Origin: Zhenpiania hominis
Lineage (GTDB): Bacteria; Bacillota; Clostridia; Peptostreptococcales; Anaerovoracaceae
Length of the DNA: 52,472 bases
Direction: 5' to 3'
Assembly: GCF_014333425.1 (NCBI RefSeq)
Contig: NZ_JACRYT010000021.1
Location: 1-52,472 of the forward strand
The notes below the pieces were generated by a model. It searched no databases, was not told the origin of the DNA, and saw nothing but the letters and a program-made list of their open reading frames with translations. Of the stretch, positions 15,753-24,378 are shown in pieces. Made by a program: the position numbers and the translations under genes. The stretch's first letter is position 1, and the number at the start of each line of letters is the position of its first letter.

Positions 15753-16462
15753 GGCGTTTCATCCTTTATGACATAGCCCACTCCCCGGACGGTCTGAATC
15801 ATTTTGACTCCGAAGACATCATCGATTTTATTTCTCAGATAATACACATACACATCTACAACGTTCGTTTCCCCCATATAATCATAACCCCATACCCGAT
15901 CCAGCAGGGTGTCGCGGCTCAGAACCACGGATTTGTTTTCCAGCAGTGTCTGCAGCAGCACAAACTCCCGTTTGGTCAGTTCCACATTCTGCCCGTCGTA
16001 AGTCACCGTATGACGCACGGGATCCAGGCGCAGCGCGCCCCAGGAAAGCTGCGGGCTGCCGGCGGAGGCTTGCTGGGAATTCTTTTGTGTCTCTGTTCCC
16101 GCGGATTTTTTCAGAGCGACCCGGATGCGGGCCAGCAGTTCCTCGATGGCAAAGGGCTTTGTGATATAATCATCGGCGCCCATATCCAGCCCCGAGACTT
16201 TATCCATAACCGCATCCCTGGCTGTCAGCATGATGACCGGCATCTGAGAGCTTTTGCGCAGGCGGCGCAGGACTTCGAGGCCCGAAAGGCCGGGCAGCAT
16301 GATATCCAGAAGGCACAGGTCAAAGCGGCCGCTTTCCGCCAGGGCAAGACCCTCACGGCCGTCAGCTGCTTTCGTGACCTCGTAGCCCTCGTGGATCAGT
16401 TCCAGTTCGGTGAATCTGGCGATTTTTTCTTCATCCTCAATGAGCAGAATGTGTACGGACAT
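15749..16462 (-). CDS. OmpR/PhoB family response regulator
   Basis: 237 residues. The receiver domain has the acidic pair IEDEEK near residue 8, the phospho-acceptor Asp in FDLCLLDIMLPGLSG (about 51), the Thr in VIMLTARDA and Lys in DDYITKPFAIEELLAR. After a flexible linker, the winged helix has ELTKREFVLLQTLLEN and VVDVYVYYLRNKID, ending with the wing MIQTVRGVGYVIKD. It pairs with the overlapping histidine kinase downstream. Direct repeats upstream of the operon (17139-17184) have the spacing typical of OmpR-family sites, so autoregulation is likely. Confidence 0.96.
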   Translation of the reverse strand: MSVHILLIEDEEKIARFTELELIHEGYEVTKAADGREGLALAESGRFDLCLLDIMLPGLSGLEVLRRLRKSSQMPVIMLTARDAVMDKVSGLDMGADDYITKPFAIEELLARIRVALKKSAGTETQKNSQQASAGSPQLSWGALRLDPVRHTVTYDGQNVELTKREFVLLQTLLENKSVVLSRDTLLDRVWGYDYMGETNVVDVYVYYLRNKIDDVFGVKMIQTVRGVGYVIKDETP

Positions 16463-16477
16463 GGTTTCCTCCCTGAA

Positions 16478-17083
16478 TTAATTTTTATCCTCTTTGTTGA
16501 TTTCTGATTTAAAATTGTTTACCGCTTCCGTTGCCTGATCCATGGTCCTGTTGATGGATTCCTTACCCAGCTCCGCGCCTTTGAAATTGTAGCTGAAATC
16601 AAAGAACAGGCTGACGAACATGAGGGGTACAACAACCCAGAAGAACAGAATCAGCAGAATGATAAAGGCGATGACCGGAAGCTCAAACTGTACCTGTCCG
16701 TGACGCTTGATAACCAGGCTGTTTTCGCATCCCTTTGCCACGAGATACTGAATGGCTCTCCCCAGCTTGGCGAAAAATCCACTCTGTCCCTTTTTATTTT
16801 CTTCCTCCTTTGTTTCACAGACCGCAAGCGCGTGAGTCGGTTCCTCCTGCGCTTGTTCACCGGAAGCGGAAGCATCGGATTCTCCGAAATGTCCCCTGTG
16901 TTCCGAACTGACGGATGTTCCGGCGGCTTCCCCGGAAGCGGGCGCTTTTACCTTGCCCTGAGATTCCAGAAGAATCAACGCGTCCAGGATATCCCAGTCG
17001 CAGCTTTCCAACGCCTCTTTGGCCTCTTCATAGCTGACGTCCGCCCGCTGTCTCAGTTTTTCCACTTTTTCCAGATGATTCAT
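16478..17083 (-). CDS. UBA/TS-N-like plus DUF4342 membrane protein
   Basis: 201 residues. The N-terminal 45 residues (LRQRADVSYEEAKEALESCDWDILDALI) look like a UBA/TS-N helical domain of the EF-Ts type. A low-complexity acidic linker of about 65 residues follows. The C-terminal DUF4342 domain comes next (FFAKLGRAIQYLVAKGCENS, then VIKRHGQVQFELPVIAF) with one or two hydrophobic helices (IILLILFFWVVVPLMFVSLFF). I start at the ATG after TGGAGG (minus strand, 17083). First gene of the operon with the two-component system, 15 bp before the response regulator, so it may act with the sensor. Its molecular role is unknown. Confidence 0.82.
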   Translation of the reverse strand: MNHLEKVEKLRQRADVSYEEAKEALESCDWDILDALILLESQGKVKAPASGEAAGTSVSSEHRGHFGESDASASGEQAQEEPTHALAVCETKEEENKKGQSGFFAKLGRAIQYLVAKGCENSLVIKRHGQVQFELPVIAFIILLILFFWVVVPLMFVSLFFDFSYNFKGAELGKESINRTMDQATEAVNNFKSEINKEDKN

Positions 17084-17124
17084 TTTCAAACCTCCATAAA
17101 TCTCGAATTGCTGTTTACAAGGTC

Positions 17125-17184
17125 TATGATACAAAAGCTTTCTTAAAAGGGGATTTAAGAAAAATTAGAAATTCATTAGAATTC
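17125..17184 (-). promoter_or_regulatory. Candidate operator/promoter of the DUF4342-two-component operon
   Basis: Plus-strand reading: TTTCTTAAA (17139-17147) and TTTAAGAAA (17154-17162) form a perfect 9-bp inverted repeat around AGGGGA. ATTAGAA then recurs at 17164 and 17175, giving A+T-rich half-sites at 10-11-bp spacing, as OmpR-family regulators use. On the minus strand a TATCAT (17125-17130) lies downstream as a -10; there is no good -35, as expected for an activated promoter. Confidence 0.5.
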
Positions 17185-17228
17185 GCGGCGTCCTTTCGGG
17201 AACGGCCGCGGCTGCGGCTTGGCAAGAG

Positions 17229-18242
17229 TTACAGCAGCTTCATAAACTCCATGATATCTTCTTCCGTCGTACCCCACGAAGTGACAAGCCGGATAACCGA
17301 AGCGCGGTCGCCGGGAGCGTCCCAGGGCTCAAAGGCAACTGACGGTCTCAGATGCTCGATCAGCATATTGGGCAGGCGGACAAAGAGCTGGTTGGAAGCG
17401 GGAGGCAGGAGAAATTCGTATCCGCCGCCCATAAGAGCGCCGCTGAGCAGCCGAGCCATTTCATTAGCGTGACGCGCCAGCTCAAAATACAGGTCGTCTT
17501 TAAACAGCTCCCGGAACTGAAGACCCAGAAGCCAACCCTTTGCCAACATAGCGCCTTTCTGCTTCATATGAAAACGAAAATCTTCCTTTAACCTATCGTT
17601 GGTAATCACAAGCGCTTCCCCGAACAGAGCGCCGTTTTTCGTTCCGCCGATGGAAAAGGCGTCCGTCAGATGGGACAGATCCGCAAGCGTCAGATTCTGT
17701 CCGTCCGCTATAAGGGCGCAGCCCAGGCGCGCGCCATCCAGATACAAGTATAGGCTGTATTTTTCGCAGACCGCGCGGACAGCTTCCAGCTCATCCCTGG
17801 AGTAAACGCTCCCCAGCTCCGTGGTATTGGAAAGATATACGAGGCGGGGTTTTACCATGTGCTCGTCCGTATGAGAGAGAACCGCTTCCTCAATCTGGAG
17901 CGGTGTAAGCTTTCCGTCTTCAGAAGGAAGAGGAATTACTTTGTGCCCGCAGGCTTCGATGGATCCCGTTTCATGGGTATAAATATGCGCCGTGCGGGCG
18001 GCAAGCACCGCGTGATGCGGCCTTAAAAAAGCCGAAAGCGCCGTCAGGTTGGTCTGGGTGCCGCCTGTCAGAAAGTGAACATCCGCTTCTTCACACTCTA
18101 CGCGGCCGCGAAGCAGTGATGCCGCTTCCTCACAGACCGGATCCAGGCCGTATCCTGGAAAATAAGAGGAGTTCGCGTCTTCCAGCGCTTTTAAAATCCG
18201 GGGATGCGCCCCGAGACCGTAATCATTTTTCAAAAAAATCAT
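17229..18242 (-). CDS. Threonine aldolase / beta-eliminating lyase family PLP enzyme
   Basis: 337 residues of fold-type I PLP enzyme, normal length for low-specificity L-threonine aldolases. It starts with NDYGLGAHPRILKALEDANS, has FLTGGTQTNLTALSAFLRPH (PLP phosphate region), HETGSIEACGHKV, LYLDGARLGCAL (Asp binding the pyridine N), and the Schiff-base Lys in SIGGTKNGALFGEAL (about residue 200). Known family chemistry is the cleavage of threonine or allo-threonine to glycine and acetaldehyde. The ATG follows AGGAGGACAAC. It is transcribed away from pyrG and separated from it by 424 bp. Confidence 0.9.
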   Translation of the reverse strand: MIFLKNDYGLGAHPRILKALEDANSSYFPGYGLDPVCEEAASLLRGRVECEEADVHFLTGGTQTNLTALSAFLRPHHAVLAARTAHIYTHETGSIEACGHKVIPLPSEDGKLTPLQIEEAVLSHTDEHMVKPRLVYLSNTTELGSVYSRDELEAVRAVCEKYSLYLYLDGARLGCALIADGQNLTLADLSHLTDAFSIGGTKNGALFGEALVITNDRLKEDFRFHMKQKGAMLAKGWLLGLQFRELFKDDLYFELARHANEMARLLSGALMGGGYEFLLPPASNQLFVRLPNMLIEHLRPSVAFEPWDAPGDRASVIRLVTSWGTTEEDIMEFMKLL

Positions 18243-18314
18243 AAGTTGTCCTCCTGTAGTCCGAAAATCGGATAAAATCTATTTTATATCGTACCATAAA
18301 AGACAAAAAAAGAC

Positions 18315-18343
18315 TGGTGTTCAGGGAAAATTTATAGTATAAT
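18315..18343 (+). promoter_or_regulatory. Candidate promoter of the pyrG leader
   Basis: TATAAT at 18338-18343 is clear. The -35 position (TGGTGT, 18315-18320, 17 bp upstream) is poor. Transcription would begin near 18350, about 315 nt before pyrG. Confidence 0.45.
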
Positions 18344-18383
18344 TTTTAGCATAGTAATAATTAAATTCAAGTGCACGAGAATG

Positions 18384-18461
18384 AAAGATATAAGGAAAGA
18401 CGGCGATGAGGGGTCTTAGTTATCCTTCTCACTCAAAACGCCGCGGTGCCTTATCTTTTTT
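18384..18461 (+). terminator. Attenuator-like terminator or end of a short leader RNA
   Basis: The arms AAAGATATAAGG (18384-18395) and CCTTATCTTT (18449-18458) pair with a 2-nt bulge. CGGCG (18401-18405) pairs with CGCCG (18439-18443), and TGAG with CTCA inside. A T-run follows at 18455-18460. Sited upstream of pyrG, it could be an attenuator or the 3' end of a roughly 110-nt small RNA. Confidence 0.55.
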
Positions 18462-18462
18462 A

Positions 18463-18595
18463 TTTTACGGGCGCTTTTTTAATTGGCGGACCGGTGAGAA
18501 ACCGAGACCGCGAGAAGTCGGGAGAAACCGGAAGCTGTGAACCGGAGCTGCAGGCCGGGAGGCTGCGGGCTTATAATAAAAACGCGCCCGTAAAA
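18463..18595 (+). ncRNA. Structured pyrG leader element closed by a 12-bp stem
   Basis: TTTTACGGGCGC (18463-18474) and GCGCCCGTAAAA (18584-18595) are perfect complements enclosing 109 nt. The enclosed part is G+C- and purine-rich with repeated CCGG and GAGAAACCG segments that can form inner helices. It does not match any riboswitch class I know. Inference only. Confidence 0.45.
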
Positions 18596-18666
18596 GAAGC
18601 GTTGGCCGAGTTTCCCGCAAAACCGCAAACCTTAAAACCACAGAACTATAAGAGAGGAGTAAGTAT

Positions 18667-20271
18667 ATGAAGAAGTATATTTTTGTAACCGGCGGCGTTG
18701 TGTCCGGTCTCGGAAAGGGAATTACCGCCGCTTCTCTGGGGAGGCTTTTAAAAGCCAGAGGGCTTAAAGTCGCTGCTCAGAAACTGGATCCGTATATCAA
18801 TGTAGACCCGGGAACTATGAGTCCTTATCAGCACGGGGAAGTGTTCGTGACCGAAGACGGAGCGGAAACGGATCTGGATCTGGGACATTACGAGCGGTTT
18901 ATTGATGAAAACCTGAACAAATATTCCAACCTGACGACAGGGAAGGTTTACTGGAACGTACTGAACAAAGAGCGTCAGGGGGAATATCTGGGAAATACCG
19001 TTCAGGTTATTCCCCACATTACAAACGAGATCAAGGAGTTCATTTATCAGGTGGGAAATACCGGCAACGCGGAAGTGATCATTACCGAAATCGGGGGTAC
19101 CGTAGGGGACATTGAAAGCCAGCCCTTCCTGGAGGCCATCCGGCAGATTTCACTGGAACAGGGCAAAGAAAACTGCTTGTTTATCCATGTGACCCTGGTG
19201 CCCTATCTGAAAAGCTCCGGGGAACACAAATCAAAGCCAACGCAGCATTCGGTCAAGGAAATGCAGGGTATGGGACTTTCTCCGGATATCATTGTCATGC
19301 GGGCGGATGAACCGATTGATGAAAGCATTCGTGAAAAGATCGCCCTGTTTTGCAATGTAAAGCTGGACTGCGTCATCGAAAACCAGACGCTGCCGGTTCT
19401 TTATGAAGCGCCGCTGATGCTGGAAAAGCATAATTTTTCCTGGATCGTATGCAGAGAGCTTGGAATCAACGCGGGTCCCTGCGAAATGGCAGAATGGGCG
19501 GAGATGGTAGAGCGGATTAAGGCGCGGAACAAATGTGTAAAAATCGCGATTGTGGGTAAATATATAAAACTGCACGACGCGTATCTTTCCGTAGCCGAGG
19601 CTCTTCGCCACGGTGGATATGAGAACGGATGCAGAGTGCAGATCGAGTGGGTGGAAGCCGAAGAAGTGACGGAGAATACGGTGGAGACGCTCCTTGGTGA
19701 TGCTCAGGGAATTTTGGTTCCCGGAGGATTTGGGGATCGCGGGATTGAGGGAAAAATTACAGCCGCCCGTTTCGCGAGAGAAAGGGACATACCGTATTTC
19801 GGAATTTGTTTGGGCATGCAGATTGCGGTCATCGAATTCGCGAGAAATGTTTTAGGACTTGCGGACGCCAATTCCGGAGAATTTGATGAGAACGCAGAGC
19901 ATAAGGTGATTGATTTTATGCCGGATCAGTCGGGTGATATTCCGAAAGGAGGCACGATGCGCTTGGGCGCTTATCCGTGCAAGGTTCGCAAAGGAACCGT
20001 TTTGGAAAGAGCCTATGGAACAGGTGAAATCGCAGAACGCCACCGCCACAGATACGAATTTAACAACCAGTACCGGGAAGCCTTTGAAGCGGCGGGAATG
20101 AAGATTGCCGGAACTTCCCCTGACGAAAGGCTGGTGGAAGCTGTGGAAATCCCCAAGCATCGTTATTTCGTCGGCGTTCAGTATCACCCGGAATTCAAGA
20201 GCCGCCCCAACCGGGCCCATCCGCTGTTCCGCGAATTTGTAAAAGCCGCGGAACACTGCGGGCAGGATTAA
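18667..20271 (+). CDS. pyrG: CTP synthase
   Basis: 534 residues, full length. The N-terminal amidoligase domain starts with [27 protein letters not shown] (P-loop) and has [40 protein letters not shown]. The C-terminal class I glutamine amidotransferase has PGGFGDRG, the nucleophile Cys in [13 protein letters not shown] (around 379), and the His-Glu pair in [11 protein letters not shown]. It converts UTP to CTP using ATP and glutamine. The ATG is preceded by AGAGGAG. The structured leader upstream suggests attenuation by pyrimidine supply, as known for other Bacillota, although the sequences differ. Confidence 0.98.
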   Translation: MKKYIFVTGGVVSGLGKGITAASLGRLLKARGLKVAAQKLDPYINVDPGTMSPYQHGEVFVTEDGAETDLDLGHYERFIDENLNKYSNLTTGKVYWNVLNKERQGEYLGNTVQVIPHITNEIKEFIYQVGNTGNAEVIITEIGGTVGDIESQPFLEAIRQISLEQGKENCLFIHVTLVPYLKSSGEHKSKPTQHSVKEMQGMGLSPDIIVMRADEPIDESIREKIALFCNVKLDCVIENQTLPVLYEAPLMLEKHNFSWIVCRELGINAGPCEMAEWAEMVERIKARNKCVKIAIVGKYIKLHDAYLSVAEALRHGGYENGCRVQIEWVEAEEVTENTVETLLGDAQGILVPGGFGDRGIEGKITAARFARERDIPYFGICLGMQIAVIEFARNVLGLADANSGEFDENAEHKVIDFMPDQSGDIPKGGTMRLGAYPCKVRKGTVLERAYGTGEIAERHRHRYEFNNQYREAFEAAGMKIAGTSPDERLVEAVEIPKHRYFVGVQYHPEFKSRPNRAHPLFREFVKAAEHCGQD

Positions 20272-20278
20272 AAAAATA

Positions 20279-20307
20279 AGGACAGAAAGCCGTTCTTCTG
20301 GTATACT
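20279..20307 (+). promoter_or_regulatory. Promoter after pyrG
   Basis: Extended -10 TG-G-TATACT (hexamer 20302-20307) with AGGACA at 20279-20284, 17 bp spacer. It would drive the two membrane protein genes and possibly ftsH. Confidence 0.55.
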
Positions 20308-20340
20308 GAAAGCGTGTATAACAATAAAGGAGGAACGGTT

Positions 20341-20949
20341 ATGAAAAAGCGTATCTTTGCGGCGTGCAGGAGCGCCGTCATTGTATCTGCCGTTATTCTG
20401 TTTATCACGGCGACGGGTCTGGCTGCGGCATTTTACTTTCTGCTTCCCGCTCCAAGGATTCTCCCTCTTTATCAGGAGATCTCCCTGGAAGAGGATGAGG
20501 AAGGCGGATATGAAGCCTTCTCTCTTACATACGTTACAAATGTGGGGGATCCCAGGAGAATCCGGAGCATTGCCTTTGATGACAATCCGGATCATAATTT
20601 GTGGGCAGTGAATGATTCTGCGTGGGAGGATTTTGTATTCGAAGAGGAGCAGGATACAGGCGTTTATAAAAATCGAGGTCCTTATACAGTCAAAAAAGAA
20701 ACCTTCGCGGTGGATGGAAGCTTTAAAACGGATCTGGAGAAGAGGGGGAACCCCTTTGTTTTATCGGAATGTACGGTCAGCCTGGATAATGGAAGGAAAA
20801 TTACTTCGGATTTGGGAAAAATTGTCGTTCATCCCTTCGGCGGAAACTGGACCGAACCAAATCAATACGGGGAGTTTACCACTGTTTGTCAGATGCCTTT
20901 TCTTGACTTCCTCTCTCTTGTAAAGAAGGGAGGCGAGCAGAATGACTGA
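20341..20949 (+). CDS. Membrane-anchored extracytoplasmic protein, unknown function
   Basis: 202 residues. There is one N-terminal hydrophobic helix (SAVIVSAVILFITATGLAAAF) preceded by basic residues, making a signal anchor. An extracytoplasmic domain of about 165 residues, apparently beta-rich and acidic, follows with no family I recognise. ATG 20341 follows AAAGGAGGAA. It overlaps the next gene by 8 bp, so the two are translated together and probably act together. Confidence 0.75.
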   Translation: MKKRIFAACRSAVIVSAVILFITATGLAAAFYFLLPAPRILPLYQEISLEEDEEGGYEAFSLTYVTNVGDPRRIRSIAFDDNPDHNLWAVNDSAWEDFVFEEEQDTGVYKNRGPYTVKKETFAVDGSFKTDLEKRGNPFVLSECTVSLDNGRKITSDLGKIVVHPFGGNWTEPNQYGEFTTVCQMPFLDFLSLVKKGGEQND

Positions 20950-21568
20950 AATAACGCGGTCAAAGGCTTACAGTCGTCTCTTTTGGGGGATACTTTTTCT
21001 GATTCCGGCTGTGCGGATTGATTTTATTCTGTCCGGAATGTCTACCCGGATCATCGGTCTGCTGTTTTTATCCGTTGCGGCGCAGATATTTTTGACGCAG
21101 GAAGACGGAGAGGTATATTTTGCGCAGATGAAAACGCGATGTGGACAAGGAATGATCTTTTGGCTTGGAATGGTCGGCTACTATAATCTGGTTATAGTAG
21201 GCACGGTCCCGAATCTCTGGATCTTTGAGATTCTGGAAAACGGGATCTGGTATCTATTTCTGATCGGAATCTGCGAGAATCTGTTCTGCGCGATGGAGGA
21301 TGTCAAAGGTACAAATCTGCTGCGGGGATGGAAAAAAGGGTTTCCTGTCGGAATGCTGGTCCTTTCCATGGTGGGATTTGCCGGCATTTTTACAGGATGG
21401 ATTTTCCTGCGGCTTTTCGAACTGCTGGGGCAGGTTATCGTTTTAATCTGGATGCTTAATCAGATTACGGAATTAAAGAGGACGCCGGACAAACAAGATA
21501 TGGAGGAAATGTTGCGGTCACATACGGGAAAACCGACGGAGCGAAGTGCGCCGTCAAAAGTCAAATAG
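20942..21568 (+). CDS. Multi-pass membrane protein, unknown function
   Basis: 208 residues with about five or six hydrophobic segments, including LFWGILFLIPAVRIDFIL, IIGLLFLSVAAQIFL, MIFWLGMVGYYNLVIVG, WYLFLIGICENLF and MVGFAGIFTGWIFLRLFELLG. A hydrophilic, basic C-terminal tail follows. No catalytic motif is visible. It overlaps the preceding anchored protein gene by 8 bp and lies 26 bp before ftsH, so an FtsH-linked role is possible but unsupported. Confidence 0.75.
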   Translation: MTEITRSKAYSRLFWGILFLIPAVRIDFILSGMSTRIIGLLFLSVAAQIFLTQEDGEVYFAQMKTRCGQGMIFWLGMVGYYNLVIVGTVPNLWIFEILENGIWYLFLIGICENLFCAMEDVKGTNLLRGWKKGFPVGMLVLSMVGFAGIFTGWIFLRLFELLGQVIVLIWMLNQITELKRTPDKQDMEEMLRSHTGKPTERSAPSKVK

Positions 21569-21594
21569 AAAATTAGCGAAAGGGGAGAATAAGA

Positions 21595-23439
21595 ATGGAT
21601 CAAAAAGAAAACGGGGGAAAGCCAAACAAGCGCCCGCTGATCTATTACTGGATTGGAGCATTGCTTGTTATCGTGCTCCTGAACATGTTCCTTGCGCCTA
21701 TGATGGGGGGAAATACGGTAAAAGAGGCGGAATATAATGACTTCCTTTCCAGTATTGATAAAAAGCAGGTGCAGGAAGTTACGATTGAAGATGATGTCAT
21801 CTACTATACCTTAAAAAGCGACAGACAGGAGGGCAATGATATTGTCTACCAGACCGGACGAATTCAGGATGATAACCTGGTAGACAGGCTATATCAGTCG
21901 GGAGCGATTTTTTCACAGAAAATTGTGAGGGAAATGTCTCCGTTGCTGCAAATGGTGATCTTCATCGCCGTTCCGCTCATTATCTTTATGTTTATGGGGC
22001 GAGTCCTGAGCAAGAGAATGGGGAGTATGATGGGCGGTGGCCCGGGAGCCATGTCCTTTGGAAAAAGCAACGCCAAGATCTATGTGAAATCCACAGACGG
22101 TATTAAATTTTCGGATGTGGCGGGAGAAGACGAAGCAAAAGAATTGCTGCAGGAGATTGTGGACTTTCTGCATAATCCGCGTAAGTATCAGGAAATCGGT
22201 GCCCAGATGCCAAAGGGCGCGCTGCTTGTAGGGCCTCCGGGAACCGGGAAAACATTGCTTGCGAAGGCAGTGGCGGGAGAAGCGGAAGTTCCTTTCTTCT
22301 CCATATCCGGATCAGAATTCGTGGAAATGTTTGTGGGAATGGGAGCCGCCAAAGTGCGTGATTTATTCAAACAGGCAGCGGAAAAGGCTCCGTGTATTGT
22401 ATTTATCGATGAAATTGACACCATCGGCAAGAAGCGGGACGGCCAGTTTGCCGGCGGAAACGATGAGCGGGAGCAGACACTGAACCAGCTTTTGACGGAG
22501 ATGGATGGATTCGACGGTTCCAAAGGCGTTGTGATTCTGGCGGCGACCAATCGGCCGGATTCTCTGGACCCGGCTCTTTTGAGACCGGGAAGATTTGACC
22601 GGCGGATTCCGGTGGAGCTTCCGGATCTTCAGGGAAGAGAAGAAATCCTGAAAGTTCACGCAAAAAAGATCCGGATTGCGGATGATGTGGATTTTCACGA
22701 AATCGCGAAAGCGGCAGTAGGCGCCTCCGGCGCGGAGCTTGCCAATGTAGTCAATGAAGCGGCGCTGAGAGCTGTACGGGACGGCAGAGGCTGCGCGACT
22801 CAGGAAGATCTGGAAGAGAGTATTGAGGTGGTAATCGCGGGATACCAGAAGAAGAGCAGAGTCCTTTCCAAAGAGGAAAAGGAAATCGTCGCTTACCATG
22901 AGATTGGTCATGCCTTGGTTGCGGCTATGCAGAATAATTCGGCCCCGGTACATAAAATCACGATCATACCGAGAACCTCCGGAGCGCTGGGATATACGAT
23001 GCAGGTAGAAGATCAGGAACATTTTCTGATGTCCAAAGAAGAACTGGAAAACAAAGTCGCGACTCTGACAGGCGGACGTGCCGCTGAAGAACTGATCTTC
23101 CACTCCATTACGACAGGCGCGTCAAATGATATCGAACAAGCGACCAAAATCGCGAGAGCCATGATCGCGCAGTATGGAATGAGTGATTCCTTTGGCATGA
23201 CGGCGCTGCAGGGAGTCAGCAACCGATATCTGGGTGGAGACGCTTCCATGGCGTGTTCGGATGAAACACAGACCCAGGTGGACCGGCAGGTCGTGGAAAT
23301 GATTAAAAGCCAGTATGAGAAAGCTATGAATATTCTGAAGGAACAAGAACAAAAGCTGCATGAACTGGCCGGTTACCTGTACGAACACGAAACCATTACA
23401 GGAGAAGAATTCATGGAAATCCTGAATCGCCGCCAGTAG
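21595..23439 (+). CDS. ftsH: ATP-dependent zinc metalloprotease FtsH
   Basis: 614 residues. Two membrane helices flank a short extracytoplasmic domain. The AAA module starts with [21 protein letters not shown]. It has Walker A GPPGTGKT at about residue 213, Walker [13 protein letters not shown], and the second region of homology [19 protein letters not shown]. The peptidase motif HEIGH is at 435, with the further zinc ligand region [11 protein letters not shown]. It degrades damaged membrane proteins and regulators. In many Bacillota it follows tilS-hpt; here hpt is 20 kb away. A bidirectional terminator follows. Confidence 0.98.
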   Translation: MDQKENGGKPNKRPLIYYWIGALLVIVLLNMFLAPMMGGNTVKEAEYNDFLSSIDKKQVQEVTIEDDVIYYTLKSDRQEGNDIVYQTGRIQDDNLVDRLYQSGAIFSQKIVREMSPLLQMVIFIAVPLIIFMFMGRVLSKRMGSMMGGGPGAMSFGKSNAKIYVKSTDGIKFSDVAGEDEAKELLQEIVDFLHNPRKYQEIGAQMPKGALLVGPPGTGKTLLAKAVAGEAEVPFFSISGSEFVEMFVGMGAAKVRDLFKQAAEKAPCIVFIDEIDTIGKKRDGQFAGGNDEREQTLNQLLTEMDGFDGSKGVVILAATNRPDSLDPALLRPGRFDRRIPVELPDLQGREEILKVHAKKIRIADDVDFHEIAKAAVGASGAELANVVNEAALRAVRDGRGCATQEDLEESIEVVIAGYQKKSRVLSKEEKEIVAYHEIGHALVAAMQNNSAPVHKITIIPRTSGALGYTMQVEDQEHFLMSKEELENKVATLTGGRAAEELIFHSITTGASNDIEQATKIARAMIAQYGMSDSFGMTALQGVSNRYLGGDASMACSDETQTQVDRQVVEMIKSQYEKAMNILKEQEQKLHELAGYLYEHETITGEEFMEILNRRQ

Positions 23440-23478
23440 GAGCATAGAAACCTGAATTTGCTTATAGAATTTGCTTAT

Positions 23479-23524
23479 AAAAAGTATCGCTGCATGAAGC
23501 CACTCGTTCAGCGATACTTTTTTT
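23479..23524. terminator. Bidirectional terminator between ftsH and spoIIID
   Basis: AAAAAGTATCGCTG (23479-23492) pairs with CAGCGATACTTTTT (from 23509) across a 16-nt loop. A- and T-runs on the two sides let it serve both converging genes. Confidence 0.9.
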
Positions 23525-23525
23525 A

Positions 23526-23780
23526 CTATTTTGCTGTGTGCTGATATTTTTCCTTTGTAGCGAGTCCGCCTCGGATATGGCGCTCTGCCTTGTTGTTATC
23601 CAGAACCGTTTTGACCTGCGCGGCCAGCCCGGGGTTTATCTCAAGGAGCCGTTCTGTGATGTCCTTGTGTACTGTTGACTTGGAGATCCGAAATTTTTTT
23701 GCTGCTGCTCGGACTGTCGCGCCTGTTTCTATGATATAGCCGGCCAGCTCCAGTACTCTCTCTTCTATGTAATCTTTCAT
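23526..23780 (-). CDS. spoIIID: Sporulation transcriptional regulator SpoIIID
   Basis: 84 residues, the usual SpoIIID size. It starts MKDYIEERVLELAGYIIETGATVR and has the helix-turn-helix AAKKFRISKSTVHKDITERL followed by LLEINPGLAAQVKTVLD and a basic tail with RHIRGGLATKEKY. SpoIIID controls mother-cell genes during sporulation together with sigma-E. The frame opens with GTG codons up to 18 bp upstream, but family members start at this methionine; its ribosome binding site (GGTGG) is rather far away, so the start is not certain. In B. subtilis spoIIID lies directly upstream of mbl in the same direction; here the two are divergent. Confidence 0.93.
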   Translation of the reverse strand: MKDYIEERVLELAGYIIETGATVRAAAKKFRISKSTVHKDITERLLEINPGLAAQVKTVLDNNKAERHIRGGLATKEKYQHTAK

Positions 23781-24378
23781 GTTAAGACCGTTCACCACCT
23801 CTTGTAATATTTAAACGGCTAAAATTAACCATTTGGATATCACAATATATGAAAAGAAAGAGATGGTTATGCTTGAAATCTTTACATAAGAATTTCCGGA
23901 GGGAGGTATTCTTCGCAAAAGAAAAGGAGCCTCATAAAAAGCACTATGAAGATCCCCGGCATGAAAAACTTGTATTTCGCGGAACAGGACCGCATTGTTT
24001 TGATTTATAAGAAAATACGGCATTCTCCCAATAAAGGGATTAGCAGGAATCAGCGCCGCATATACGAGAACCGTGAATATGCAGCGCTGGCACCCCACTG
24101 CGTATGCGCTGACAGATTTAAATACGTTATATAATATAAGCAAATAATGTGCCAGAATAAACGGTCGGAACAAAAATAGAAATCACTACCTATTTATATA
24201 AACGAAATGTATGGGAATAAAAATGTGAGCGATTCGCGAAAGCATTGCTCCTCCATTTCCGGAACGGCAATTTTTTGCCGGAATTTGCGGAAATTAATTT
24301 CCTGTGATTCTTTATCAATATTTTCCTTACGCTCTGGCAAAACTAAACACAAACTGCTAGAATAGAGGAGGTAGCAAA
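23781..24378. other. Intergenic region between spoIIID and mbl
   Basis: 598 bp with no gene I can support. Two open frames (minus 23811-24173, plus 23946-24134) lack ribosome binding sites and known motifs. On the minus strand CATATATT (plus 23844-23851) with ATAACC 13 bp upstream (plus 23865-23870) resembles a sigma-E promoter for spoIIID. A perfect hairpin, CGGCAA/TTGCCG, lies at 24265-24280. Confidence 0.6.
24335..24363 (+). promoter_or_regulatory. Promoter of mbl
   Basis: TAGAAT (24358-24363) with an upstream TGC extension, and TGGCAA (24335-24340) 17 bp before it. The resulting leader would be very short. Confidence 0.5.

Larger units (their letters stand above)
18243..18666. other. Intergenic region holding the pyrG leader
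   Basis: 424 bp with no supported gene. On the plus strand it contains a -10 (TATAAT, 18338-18343), a compound hairpin ending in a T-run (18384-18461), and a 12-bp inverted repeat spanning 133 nt (18463-18595). A short open frame at 18446-18670 overlaps these structures and looks like chance. Confidence 0.7.

Noticed and set aside
18446..18670. 74-codon ORF before pyrG
   Set aside because: Overlaps the structured leader and runs into the pyrG start codon; no ribosome binding site or homology.
23811..24173. 120-codon minus-strand ORF between spoIIID and mbl
   Set aside because: No ribosome binding site, no recognisable domain, and it overlaps the putative spoIIID promoter.
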